A stretch of 64,000 bases of DNA from Hanleya hanleyi (GCA_036873755.1 JAVTVY010016059.1:1-64000); one strand, 5' to 3'; numbered from the stretch's first letter, positions 10,774 to 18,788 are shown. Made by a program: numbers and translations. Notes: generated by a model not told the origin, from the letters alone.

Positions 10774-10780
10774 TATAAAA
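10774..10780 (+). promoter_or_regulatory. TATA box of first Polinton gene
   Basis: TATAAAA lies 53 bp before the ATG at 10827. It is the first of a series of similarly placed TATA boxes in this element. Confidence 0.7.
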
Positions 10781-10826
10781 CACATCCCTCTGGATCCCAC
10801 ACCTTCATTTCTACGGTTGCAGAGCC

Positions 10827-11153
10827 ATGGCGGAGACCCAGCCCCATGCGACTCGCATTTTATAGTATGCCACCGTGGTGAATTCATTCACGGGTTACCG
10901 AGCAGTGGTCCGGTCCATGTTTGCAGATGGCGACGACAACGAGGGACGACGCCAGATCCTGAACGAGTTCACAGAAGCGGTCCTCCACAGAGTGCACTCG
11001 ATGAAGAGGCGTGCCATCACTCACCACTACTGGACTATGACAGCCATCCTTGATGCTCGGGCTATGGACCACGAGCGCTCACGCCGCAACCAGCACCGGC
11101 TGGTTGGCCTCATACTAGTCTGTGCCCTATTCACCCTGGCGCTGCGGTATTGA
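10827..11153 (+). pseudogene. Small C-terminally anchored membrane protein, in-frame stop
   Basis: From ATG 10827 (context GAGCCATGG, good for eukaryotic initiation, 53 bp after a TATA box) the frame reads 12 codons, meets TAG at 10863-10865, then continues open in the same frame to TGA at 11151-11153, 108 codons in all. The same-frame continuation argues for one gene broken by a point mutation rather than a new start at GTG 10875. The body is charged (DDNEGRRQ, ERSRRNQHR), and the last 17 residues, LVGLILVCALFTLALRY, form one hydrophobic segment, so a tail-anchored membrane protein is likely. No family was recognised. Readthrough or a downstream start cannot be excluded. Confidence 0.55.
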
Positions 11154-11156
11154 CAC

Positions 11157-11164
11157 TATAAATA
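11157..11164 (+). promoter_or_regulatory. TATA box before PC4-like gene a
   Basis: TATAAATA, 59 bp upstream of ATG 11216 measured from its first base. It directly follows the stop codon of the preceding gene. Confidence 0.75.
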
Positions 11165-11215
11165 CCAGGGTCAGACAGAGTGTGTGTCATTCACCGTTCG
11201 ACATTTACAGCAAGC

Positions 11216-11701
11216 ATGTCATCCGTCCTACGAGCCATCCTGCCCCTTACACCCCAGGTCTATGAAGATAAAGTCACCCTGGTGGAAGACCGTGGAGCTA
11301 TTTGCTGGGCGCCCGCTGAGACCGTATCGAATACGGTGACACTACCTCGTGACGGCTGGACCAAATTTAAACGGGTGTTGAGCGGCGAGCTCGACGGAAA
11401 CCTCATCCACATAGACAATGTCATCTACGTATACCGTACCTCCCTCTTCCTACGCCTGGGCCGCTACCAAGACCCTACGCGAGGCTTCACCCTAAACCCC
11501 GATCTGTGGTCAGCCTTGGAGAAAGTGGTGCCTATTGTGGACCAGCTGTTTACACCGGACGAGCGATCATCAGACCAGTTGGCGTGGGCTCGTGCTATTG
11601 AGGACGCGCTGGCTGAACCCCATGAACAACTACATGAACCCGACGACGCTGCCATTGATTACCCGGCTAGACTCAGTCAGCCCAATGACATGACCACCTG
11701 A
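11216..11701 (+). CDS. PC4-like putative ssDNA-binding protein a
   Basis: A 161-residue protein paralogous to the next gene. ATG 11216 is chosen because it follows the TATA box at normal distance and aligns with the neighbour's start; an upstream GTG frame is ignored. Two related motifs are visible: VTLPRDGWTKFKRVL (residues 41-54) and FTLNPDLWSALEKVV (91-105), followed by PIVDQLF. The second has the hydrophobic-Leu-x-x-x-x-Trp-x-x-Leu pattern ending in an acidic Ile/Val-Asp helix that typifies the C-terminal part of PC4/Sub1 ssDNA-binding domains. The first has the same shape, suggesting two PC4-like half-units in one chain. The C-terminal 45 residues are acidic. By inference it binds single-stranded element DNA during replication or transcription. 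The PC4 assignment is by pattern only and could be wrong. Confidence 0.6.
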   Translation: MSSVLRAILPLTPQVYEDKVTLVEDRGAICWAPAETVSNTVTLPRDGWTKFKRVLSGELDGNLIHIDNVIYVYRTSLFLRLGRYQDPTRGFTLNPDLWSALEKVVPIVDQLFTPDERSSDQLAWARAIEDALAEPHEQLHEPDDAAIDYPARLSQPNDMTT

Positions 11702-11726
11702 TCCTTTGATCTCACGGGGTTCTCCC

Positions 11727-11735
11727 TATAAATAC
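11727..11735 (+). promoter_or_regulatory. TATA box before PC4-like gene b
   Basis: TATAAATAC, 47 bp before ATG 11774 and 26 bp after the stop of the preceding gene. Its sequence matches the box at 11157 over nine bases. Confidence 0.78.
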
Positions 11736-11773
11736 GAGAGACAGTGAAATCTGGTACCATTCACGTACTGACC

Positions 11774-12277
11774 ATGACGGAGCATATAGTACTGGCGTAT
11801 TTCAGCTTGACCCCCGAGGAGCATATAGTACTGGCGTATTTCAGCTTGACCCCCGAGGTTTTCCTGCACGTGTATGCGGATAAGGTCGATATCATGGAGG
11901 AGGTGGTGGGAGACACGGACCCTACACAACCGTGCCCGGCTTACATTCGTCTGTCCCGGGAGGGCTGGACCAAATTCAAACGGGTGTTGTCTGGTGAACT
12001 GGACGGCGACCTCATCCACTTGTGGCACGATGTGTACATTCGACGCGGCCCTTTCTTTGCTCAATTGGCTCGGCTAGATGGAGGTACAGTGCATTTTACC
12101 CTTCACCCTGATCTATGGTCTGCATTGAAAGATGCCGTGGTAGATGTGGATGAAGTGCTTATCAAGCGGTCATCAGACGAGTTGGACTGGTCATTTACCA
12201 TGGCCACTGTGGAAGCCCACGAAGAAAATCAGAAAGAAACTCCGGCCCAAGATACACCCGTTATAAATAAACGATAG
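11774..12277 (+). CDS. PC4-like putative ssDNA-binding protein b
   Basis: A 167-residue paralogue of the previous gene. The two share GWTKFKRVLSGELDG exactly, and DLWSAL in the second motif (FTLHPDLWSALKDAVVDVDEV, residues 108 onward). ATG 11774 follows TATAAATAC by 47 bp. Residues 3-28 are a perfect 13-codon tandem duplication (EHIVLAYFSLTPE twice; 11780-11818 and 11819-11857), absent from the paralogue. The tail is acidic (EAHEENQKE). The pair most likely arose by tandem gene duplication. A role in binding single-stranded DNA is inferred from the PC4-like pattern. The stop overlaps the next gene's promoter region. Confidence 0.6.
   Translation: MTEHIVLAYFSLTPEEHIVLAYFSLTPEVFLHVYADKVDIMEEVVGDTDPTQPCPAYIRLSREGWTKFKRVLSGELDGDLIHLWHDVYIRRGPFFAQLARLDGGTVHFTLHPDLWSALKDAVVDVDEVLIKRSSDELDWSFTMATVEAHEENQKETPAQDTPVINKR
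12262..12270 (+). promoter_or_regulatory. TATA box before integrase, inside the preceding gene
   Basis: TATAAATAA lies inside the last codons of PC4-like gene b and 44 bp before the integrase ATG at 12306. Confidence 0.7.
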
Positions 12278-12305
12278 AGCCAGGGTCCATCATCATTTTG
12301 TCATC

Positions 12306-13375
12306 ATGAAGCGCTGGGAGAAGGTGTTGGATAACTTATACTACAGTCCCGACAGTCTGGCGGCCTATAGTGCCTTGTCGGCTCTCTATCGAGCGGCCAA
12401 ACCCCAGGGGATACAACGTGCCCAAGTCCGAGATTGATTAAGAAAACAAGACACCTATACCTTACATCGAGCTGTCCGTCGCCATTTTCTACGGAACCGG
12501 GTCATCGTGGGAGGAATAGATGCCCAGTGGCAAGCGGATTTGGTCGATATGAGCGCCTTTGCCAAACACAACGATGGGAATCGGTATATCTTGACGTGCA
12601 TCGATATTCCAAGTATGCGTAGGTGGTACCCATCCGGACGAAAACGGGGGCAAATCTCATAGCCGCGTTCAAAGACATCTTCAAGACCGGGCGCAAACCT
12701 TTGTATTTGCAAACCGACGAAGGCACGGAATTCCTCAACAGACCGTTCCAAGCCTTTCTCAAGAAACAGAAGGTGTTTTTCTTCCATACGTACAACGAGA
12801 CCAAGGCTTCCGTGGTGGAAAGGTTCAACAGGACATTCAAAGGCCGCATGTATAAATATTTCACCTATAAGAATACAAGGCGGTACATCGATGTTCTACC
12901 GAACCTGGTGAGGGGTTACAATCGAGCCTATCATCGAAGTATACAGAGAGCCCCCATTACCGTGACCCAACGCAATGAAGCCCAAGTCCGGCGTGTCTTG
13001 TACCCCATGCCATCGCAACGAGCACCGAAGGCGATGTTCAAGGTCGGGGACCCTGTACGGATCAGTAAAGTCAAGGGCAAGTTCGAGAAAAGTTATTTGC
13101 CCAACTGGAGCGATGAGCACTTCCTGATTAAACGGCGCCTACCCCGACAGCGGCGAGTCTACGAACTGGAAGATCTTCAAGGGGAACCGCTGCTAGGCAC
13201 GTTTTACGAGATGGAATTACAGCCTGTCGTAAAATCACAGCAAGACTACTACACGGTGGAACAGATTTTGAAAACGGAACGTCGACGTGGCAAACTGTTT
13301 CATTTCGTCAAATGGCACGGCTGGCCCAGTTCCTTCAATTCCTGGGTCGCTGCCAACCAGGTGAAACGACTATAA
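12306..13375 (+). pseudogene. INT: Polinton integrase (rve, DDE) with chromodomain, broken
   Basis: Retroviral-type integrase that would insert the element into host DNA. From ATG 12306 the frame has an in-frame TGA at 12435-12437. It continues through the first catalytic Asp region (QADLVDMSAF), loses frame near 12607 by a small deletion, and has a TAG at 12620-12622. It is then open from 12623 to 13375. Visible catalytic elements are QADLVDM (first Asp), LQTDEGTEFLN (second Asp) and ASVVERFNRTF (Glu). The C-terminal about 45 residues (YYTVEQILKTE, LFHFVKWHGWP, NSWV) form a chromodomain, which is common in Polinton and chromovirus integrases and is thought to guide integration to marked chromatin. 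At least two stops and one frameshift make it inactive. Confidence 0.9.
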
Positions 13376-13377
13376 AG
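13371..13377 (+). promoter_or_regulatory. TATA box overlapping the integrase stop
   Basis: TATAAAG includes the integrase TAA stop and lies 47 bp before ATG 13418. Confidence 0.65.
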
Positions 13378-13417
13378 CCAGACACCACTGCCGTCCTCCT
13401 ACATTCCACGTCCGACC

Positions 13418-13999
13418 ATGAACACGGTGCAACCGTCTCTGAACACAGCGTCTTCCAAAACACGCAAAGCGCAAGTAGGCTTTGGGGTGATAGTGCTAAC
13501 CCTGCTGAGTGTGTTGTACGCAGGTGTGTTTTACGACGTAGCCTATGTCAGTACGTTACTTAACCAACTGAGAACACCAGCCATCAGTGAAACGGGTCTA
13601 CAGAGAGCACCAGTCGTATCGAGTCCAGTCACCACCACCACCACCACACCCCGCGTACAAGCCACGTCGAGCTCTACACTTACACCAAGTACACCTACTA
13701 CGTCTCAAGACCCACCGGATTTCATCCCTCACAGTGAACCGACAACGACGACCCACGTTGTACCCATCACCACCATCATCATCCCTGAACGTGAACAGAC
13801 AACGACGACCAACGTTGTACCCACCACCACTCCAGTTCACTCGTACCAAATTTACAAGAGCGGGTTACCACGACAGCGGATACACCTCGAACCATGGATC
13901 CCCGTTGGCAGCATCCCTTCACGTGTCTCATCGCAGGACCGACGGGTTCCGGCAAACCGCACTTCGTCCGGAAGCTCCTCGAACACGCCGACAGCATGA
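13418..13999 (+). CDS. Single-pass membrane protein with Thr-rich stalk
   Basis: A 193-residue protein starting 47 bp after a TATA box. Residues 1-19 are polar and basic. Residues 20-40 (VGFGVIVLTLLSVLYAGVFY) form one transmembrane helix without a signal-peptide-like cleavage site, suggesting a type II anchor. Residues about 66-140 are extremely rich in Thr, Ser and Pro (runs of TTTTTT and TTTT; two similar VVPxTT segments), as in mucin-like O-glycosylated stalks. The last third overlaps the start of the ATPase in another frame by 106 bp. No family was recognised; a surface or envelope-type role is only inference. The C-terminal residues after about 155 may be constrained by the overlapping ATPase. 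Confidence 0.6.
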   Translation: MNTVQPSLNTASSKTRKAQVGFGVIVLTLLSVLYAGVFYDVAYVSTLLNQLRTPAISETGLQRAPVVSSPVTTTTTTPRVQATSSSTLTPSTPTTSQDPPDFIPHSEPTTTTHVVPITTIIIPEREQTTTTNVVPTTTPVHSYQIYKSGLPRQRIHLEPWIPVGSIPSRVSSQDRRVPANRTSSGSSSNTPTA

Positions 14000-14502
14000 T
14001 CACTCCACCCATTGCCAGAGTCGTGTGGTGTTACGGAGAATGGCAGGAAGCGTATGCAGCAATGCCCCACATCACGTTCGTGGAAGGCCTACCTAACCTG
14101 GCCGATTTGGAACCCGACACCTTGGTGGTTCTGGATGATCTCATGGCGGAGACGGATGCGCGGGTCACCCAACTCTTTACCAAAGGCAGCCACCATCGAC
14201 GGCTCAGCATCATCTACATTGTGCAGAATCTGTTCAGTAAAAACAAAGAACATCGGAACATCAGCTTAAATGCCCACTACCTGGTGGTCTTCAAAAACCC
14301 GAGAGATACCACTCAACTGCTGCACCTGGCGAGACAGATATATCCCGGCCGCACACCGTTTGCGTTGGAAGCCTTTAAAGATGCCACAACCCCTCAGCAC
14401 GGGTATATGCTCTTCGACCTCAAGCAAGCCACCCCCGACCACCTTCGACTACGGACCGGCATCTTTCCCGGAGAGACCCACCACGTGTACTTGCAAAAAT
14501 AA
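13894..14502 (+). CDS. ATP: FtsK/HerA-type genome-packaging ATPase, altered P-loop
   Basis: A 202-residue P-loop ATPase of the type that pumps DNA into Polinton/adintovirus capsids. Walker A is at residues 15-22, GPTGSGKP, where Pro stands in place of the usual Ser/Thr that ligates Mg2+. Walker B is LVVLDD (77-82). IIYIVQNLF (106-114) is the expected strand with a sensor Gln/Asn. ARQIYPGRTPFAL and YMLFDLKQ near the end are typical of the family. Length is within the usual short range. The frame is open, but the P-loop substitution probably removes activity. The start overlaps the preceding membrane-protein gene. Confidence 0.9.
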   Translation: MDPRWQHPFTCLIAGPTGSGKPHFVRKLLEHADSMITPPIARVVWCYGEWQEAYAAMPHITFVEGLPNLADLEPDTLVVLDDLMAETDARVTQLFTKGSHHRRLSIIYIVQNLFSKNKEHRNISLNAHYLVVFKNPRDTTQLLHLARQIYPGRTPFALEAFKDATTPQHGYMLFDLKQATPDHLRLRTGIFPGETHHVYLQK

Positions 14503-14600
14503 TGTAAACACACCCACAGTGGCTCCCCAGCTGGGGTGTGTGTGTGTTTTGATGATGGGGATAATAAAAAGAATGAATACCACAGCAGGGTTGATTTTTT
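14503..14600 (+). terminator. Hairpin and poly(A) signal after the ATPase
   Basis: About 10 bp after the stop an imperfect inverted repeat is formed by AAACACACCC and GGGGTGTGTGTGTGTTT around CCCCAGCTGGGG. AATAAA follows at 14563-14568. This is the first clear poly(A) signal after the left gene group and a plausible transcript end. Confidence 0.5.
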
Positions 14601-14610
14601 GTCTCTGAAG

Positions 14611-14620
14611 TAGATAAAAA
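14611..14620 (+). promoter_or_regulatory. TATA-like box before the right gene group
   Basis: TAGATAAAAA lies about 43 bp before ATG 14654. It is less canonical than the left-group boxes but at the same distance. Confidence 0.45.
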
Positions 14621-14653
14621 GAGCAGAGTTGTGGGTTCTAGCATTAGTTGTAC

Positions 14654-14998
14654 ATGATGTCTGCGCGAGTACGGAAGCACGCTCCCACGCTCCGTGTATT
14701 GAAGACGGCCCCACCCGAGTTGGTCCGAACCATTGTACGCGGTGCGGACCCTGACCTTGTACGCTGTCTGTGCGAGATCGGGTACAACCTGTTAAAAGGC
14801 AACGTACCACTGACTCCGGCTCAGAAGACCAAGTTGGCCAAGCATAAGACAGGTCTACGAACCCTAGTCCATAAGCGGGTCCCACAAACACAAAAGAAAA
14901 AGGTGTTACAGAAAGGCGGCTTTCTCGGGGCCATCTTAGCACCGTTGGCCGCTTCCGTGTTGGGTCCAGTATTGGGTGGACTCTTCGGCCGACAATGA
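14654..14998 (+). CDS. Small basic core-like virion protein (pX-type)
   Basis: 114 residues from ATG 14654 (a second ATG follows at once; an upstream TTG is ignored). It is strongly basic, with an Ala/Pro/Leu N-terminal helix (LRVLKTAPPELVRTIVRG), a central LKGNVPLTPAQKTKLAKHK, a KKKVLQKGG linker and a hydrophobic Gly/Ala-rich end (GFLGAILAPLAASVLGPVLG). Proteins of this layout sit between ATPase and capsid genes in many invertebrate Polintons and are thought to be core or membrane-active virion components; the exact role is unproven. The stop overlaps the next ATG as ATGA (14995-14998). Confidence 0.65.
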   Translation: MMSARVRKHAPTLRVLKTAPPELVRTIVRGADPDLVRCLCEIGYNLLKGNVPLTPAQKTKLAKHKTGLRTLVHKRVPQTQKKKVLQKGGFLGAILAPLAASVLGPVLGGLFGRQ

Positions 14999-15850
14999 AC
15001 CACACGAAAAAAATGGTCCTCGTCGAACCTCGGTTGCTTCAAAACCTCCAATCACCCTACCCTGTGCCACCTACGGTGAAGACCATAAACACCCTCGATG
15101 GAGAGATGCAACAAATCTTACAGAGACCGGGGTTAAGCGACAGTGAGAAAGTACAACGGTACAATGAGACGCTTCAACGCTACATGACGTTCATGGACCA
15201 ATACAAAACCCTCTCTACCCCACCACCACTACCACCACCACCACCACGTGACAGACCGCCGACCTCAGCACCGCTCCAACAGCCGCCATTACCAGGGGTA
15301 GCCCCCACAGCCCCACAGTGGGTGGAAGACGAAGTGCTGAAGAGTGTACCTGCATCGTTCAAGAAACAAGCTGGCCTGGTATTACAACGGATGAAACAGA
15401 ATCCTAACATGACTTGGAATGATAAAGGCGAACTCCTGGTACAGAATCAGGTGGTCCCCGGGACCCACATGACGGATTTAGTGAATGACCTGATGCGTCA
15501 ACGCAGGTCGCACACGGATCCTCGAGATGGGAGGTCTTCGCTCAAGGCTTGAAAGACATGCATGTACCACAGGAATTGGTGGGGAACCCCCACCGCTGGG
15601 CCTTTATGCAGCAAACCCAGCAATCGCCGAGTCGTGCACCACGACAGATTCCACAACCTTGGGAATCCGAATGGGAACCGGAGTCACCCCCAAAACTCCA
15701 CCACCACCACAACGGGCACCTTCTTTTCAGACCTTTAAAAAACCACCCTTGATCAGGACACCGCACATTTCCAGAGCCGTGACACGTAGCAAGTCAACAC
15801 GACGAACACGACGCCGGACACAACCACCCAAGGTCTGGAACACCTATTAA
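14995..15850 (+). pseudogene. Proline-rich virion-type protein, two frameshifts
   Basis: Starts at ATG 14995 overlapping the previous stop. The first frame gives 185 codons: an N-terminal helical part (LDGEMQQIL, LSDSEKVQRYNETLQRY), a polyproline hinge (residues about 75-85) and QWVEDEVLKSVP with a WNDKGELL segment. Near 15520 one base appears to be missing, and the sense frame moves to the one containing LKDMHVPQELVGNPHRW. Near 15690, at a C5A4 run, it shifts again by one base to the frame that ends SRAVTRSKSTRRTRRR...KVWNTY at 15850. Frame changes of this kind in a continuous protein-like stretch indicate two one-base deletions. It is a conserved but unassigned Polinton protein type, perhaps a virion component. 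Confidence 0.65.
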
Positions 15851-15852
15851 AA
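15845..15852 (+). promoter_or_regulatory. TATA-like box before penton gene
   Basis: TATTAAAA overlaps the preceding stop codon and lies 39 bp before ATG 15884. Confidence 0.45.
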
Positions 15853-15883
15853 CGAACAGCAGCAGCAGGACAGCTCAGTCGCC

Positions 15884-16672
15884 ATGTTTTACCTCACCCT
15901 ACCCAGTAACAGTTCGCTGGATGTGTTTCCTGACAACACCGTGGCCAAGTATGTGACTCAATTACCACAACCGTTGCATTTACCTGGCCGGTGGGAATGT
16001 GGACTGGTGGATATTCAGTACCCTTACTCGTGGTACAACGTGCGAGCCAATGAAGTGTGGTACGAGGTGACCTACGAAGGAAAAGACACCCGACTCACTC
16101 TCCCTGAAGGCCAATACGATACTCCCAAGGAGTTCATGGGTGGGCTGTCAAGACTGTTGCATTATAAGGCTCTACGGGAGGTCACAAATACTTCAAGACC
16201 CATCAAAGCCTATCCCTTCAAGAATCACGTGAACTTCGATTACAACGCACACAACGACAAGGCAGAGCTTATCGTCACCGCCAACGCGAGTGTCGTACTG
16301 AGTCCTATCCTACAGCAAATGCTGGGTTTCGATCTACGGACGTTCGCTGGTCCCACCGCCCACCAAGGCGAGATCCCGATGGATATGAAGTCGGGTATGT
16401 ACGGACTCTACGTCTACTCGGACGTGGTGGACAACCACATCGTGGGCGATATCAACACACCTCTGTTACGGGTGGTGCCCATTAAAAATAAGTATGGCGA
16501 TCAAGTCACCCACAGTTTCACCCACATGCTCTACCTGCCTGTACGACAAACCCACATCAACACGATCACGGTGGATATAAGAGATGACACGGGACGACCG
16601 GTGGCATTCGAACGCGGGAAAGTGGTGCTGACACTTCATTTTCGACAAGCACGTGCTCCCCACTTTGCATAA
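15884..16672 (+). CDS. mCP: Penton-like minor capsid protein
   Basis: A 262-residue intact frame. Recognisable family features are the N-terminal FYLTLPSNSSLDVFPDN, the LHLPGRWECGLVDIQYPYSW segment, a central GMYGLYVYSDVVDNHIVGD, and the C-terminal ITVDIRDDTGRPVAFERGKV followed by VLTLHFRQ. These mark the single-jelly-roll vertex (penton-base-type) protein of Polintons and adintoviruses, which forms capsid pentamers. It ends TAA at 16670-16672, sharing its last A with the ATG of the next gene. Confidence 0.92.
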   Translation: MFYLTLPSNSSLDVFPDNTVAKYVTQLPQPLHLPGRWECGLVDIQYPYSWYNVRANEVWYEVTYEGKDTRLTLPEGQYDTPKEFMGGLSRLLHYKALREVTNTSRPIKAYPFKNHVNFDYNAHNDKAELIVTANASVVLSPILQQMLGFDLRTFAGPTAHQGEIPMDMKSGMYGLYVYSDVVDNHIVGDINTPLLRVVPIKNKYGDQVTHSFTHMLYLPVRQTHINTITVDIRDDTGRPVAFERGKVVLTLHFRQARAPHFA

Positions 16673-17470
16673 TGAAGGTGCCTTACGAGTGCGATGCACG
16701 CAGCTATATGGACTATTATGCTCAACAGGCCGGGGGTGGCTTTCCGGTGTTTAGTGGTGCACGCATGCAACGTGGACATGGACTGGGGAACATACTCGGC
16801 AGCATCGTCAAAACGTTCCTGCCCTTGGTGACGCGTGGGGTGAAAGCAATCGGCAAACAAGCGGTACGCAGTGGACTGCAAGTGGCCGGTGATGTATTGG
16901 GGGGTACGGCACCCAAAGAAGCCTTGAAACGGCGGGCCAAAGAAGCGGGAGGCGTCTTAAGATAAGATAAGATAAGATAAACTTTATTTAACGTCGGTTT
17001 GTTTGCCAAAATACAACATAAGCTCTATTGAGCTTTTTATACCGACTTAAACGAAAACATGCAATAAAAAACAATCGTGAATATCATACAGACAATAAAA
17101 TTAACATTGTGCTTAAAACTCATTTACAATTTATGTGCGTATTTTTTCCTTTTATAAAAAATATAAGTTACATATATATGCCATTACCGATAGCTACATT
17201 GCACAGCATGTTAAATATTAAATATATTAATTATATACAAATTAGATAAGATTACAGATTATGACGTATAAGCTGAGCTTTTAGAAATATCACAGTATTC
17301 TTCGAGGCTAGACTTCACTTTTGGCACATTATACACCTACATTTATCTTGGTGGCCAAAGCACGACGCACCGTAGGGAATAAAAGAGCTGCCCCACCGAA
17401 ACCACGCACCAGTCGACGACCGACCCAGCGACGACGCACATCGAAGAAGACCCGGGATATCTTTTCTTAA
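16672..17470 (+). pseudogene. pVI-like virion protein gene split by a LINE insertion
   Basis: ATG 16672 overlaps the penton stop (TAATG). The 5' part to 16958 encodes an N-terminal QQAGGGFPVFSGAR, QRGHGLGNILGSIVKTFLPL, and KAIGKQAVRSGLQVAGDVLGG, features of the membrane-active, adenovirus pVI-like protein found next to Polinton capsid genes. A 387-bp insertion with a TCTT duplication then interrupts the gene. The basic C-terminal part resumes at 17350 (KPRTSRRPTQRRRTSKKTR) and stops at 17468-17470, three bases before the MCP start. The two parts are in register once the insertion and one TCTT copy are discounted, so the break is secondary. Confidence 0.8.
16959..17349 (-). mobile_element. 5'-truncated LINE insertion with TCTT duplication
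   Basis: Flanked by TCTT at 16955-16958 and 17346-17349. The left edge is AAGATAAGATAAGATAAG followed by AAACTTTATTTAACGTCGG. Read on the minus strand this is a 3' end with AATAAA and a short pentanucleotide repeat tail, as in several non-LTR retrotransposons. The interior is AT-rich, without an ORF. The element family is not determined. Confidence 0.65.
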
Positions 17471-17473
17471 AAC

Positions 17474-18787
17474 ATGTCCTTGATCCACGCCGAGTCCTGC
17501 CCCTCCACCAACAGTGAATTTGATTTGTGGACCGTGCCGCCCACACAGACCAGTGCCGAACAAGGATTATGGGTGGAGCATCTCCCGCTGTCCAGCATCA
17601 ACGCAACAGGACCCATCGAGTTCACCATCAGTAATGCGGATACGACCTATGTGGATTTAGCCCATACCTACTTGTATGTGAAAGCCAAGATCGTCAGTGG
17701 AGATGGCACCAGAATCGTCGACCAAGCAACGGTGGGCCCGACGAATCTCTGGCTGCACTCGATGTTTCAACAGGTGGATATATTTCTCAGCGACAAACTC
17801 ATCAGTGACTCGACCAACACGTACCCCTATCGAGCCTACATCGAAACGCTGTTGTCGCATGGGCGAGAGGCTAAAAAATCTCAACTGACAGCCGCTTTAT
17901 TCTACCAGGACAAAGCCGAGCACATGGGCGCAGAGAACGACAATACGGGATATAGCCAACGGAAGGCTTTGACCGCGAACGGCGTCTCGGTGGATATGAT
18001 CGGTCGACTGCACGCAGACATGTTCATGCAAGACCGATACCTCTTGAACAAGGTTCCCATCAAAATCCGACTGATACGGGCGCCTCCGACCTTCGCCTTG
18101 ATGGCCACTAACGTAGAGGCGCATGTAGCTGACTATAAGATTGTCATCGAAGACGCGGTCCTGTATGTCCGAAAAGTGAAACCGAATCCAGCCGTTCAAT
18201 TGGGACACATGAAAGCCTTGGAAACAAAACCAGCCCAGTACCCTATCCGACGTGTACAAACCAAAGTGTTCTCTGTGTCTGCTGGAAATATGAGCGCCAA
18301 CAAAGACAACCTGTTCCTGGGGGAACTACCCAAGCGATTGATCCTGGCCTGTGTGGAAAATACCAGTTTCAGTGGAGCCTACCCAGAGAATCCGTTTGAC
18401 TTTAAACATTTCGGCATCAATTTTGTGGCCCTGCATGTGGATGGACAACAGGTGCCAGCCACGGCCTTAACCCCGAACTTTGGGCGGAGGAATTTCATTC
18501 GAGCCTATCAGAGCCTGTTTACAGCCACCGGTCAAATCAACCAGGACGAAGGGAATTTCATCAGTCGGGAGGACTACGGGAACGGATACACGTTGTTCTG
18601 TTTCGATCTGACCCCCACCTTAGAGAACGACCATCAGCTGGCCCTGGCCAAGCAAGGCAATTTACGGTTGGAAATCCACTTTCAACGAGCCCTCCGGAGC
18701 ACCGTCAATGTGATCTGCTACGCCGAGTTTGACAACATCATTCAAGTGGACAAGGCGCGCAACGTGCTGTGTGACTTCTCCACCTAA
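17474..18787 (+). CDS. MCP: Major capsid protein, double jelly-roll
   Basis: A 437-residue intact frame. The family is recognised from the N-terminal DLWTVPPTQTSAEQGLWVEH, the PIEFTISNADTTYVDLAHTY segment, SMFQQVDIFLSDKLISDS, AYIETLLSHGREAKKSQL, and FHFG-equivalent region DFKHFGINFVALHVDGQQVP, with a C-terminal LRLEIHFQRALRSTVNVICY. It is the hexon-like double-jelly-roll protein that builds the Polinton/adintovirus capsid facets. ATG 17474 is three bases after the pVI-like stop, and the stop is one base before the protease ATG. No break is seen. Confidence 0.94.
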   Translation: MSLIHAESCPSTNSEFDLWTVPPTQTSAEQGLWVEHLPLSSINATGPIEFTISNADTTYVDLAHTYLYVKAKIVSGDGTRIVDQATVGPTNLWLHSMFQQVDIFLSDKLISDSTNTYPYRAYIETLLSHGREAKKSQLTAALFYQDKAEHMGAENDNTGYSQRKALTANGVSVDMIGRLHADMFMQDRYLLNKVPIKIRLIRAPPTFALMATNVEAHVADYKIVIEDAVLYVRKVKPNPAVQLGHMKALETKPAQYPIRRVQTKVFSVSAGNMSANKDNLFLGELPKRLILACVENTSFSGAYPENPFDFKHFGINFVALHVDGQQVPATALTPNFGRRNFIRAYQSLFTATGQINQDEGNFISREDYGNGYTLFCFDLTPTLENDHQLALAKQGNLRLEIHFQRALRSTVNVICYAEFDNIIQVDKARNVLCDFST

Positions 18788-18788
18788 C

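Noticed and set aside
13587..14096. 169-codon frame overlapping the Thr-rich gene and the ATPase
   Set aside because: It is a shadow of two better-supported genes and has low-complexity composition.
14394..15005. 203-codon minus-strand frame over the core-like gene
   Set aside because: It is antisense to the ATPase end, the hairpin and the core-like gene; no family features.
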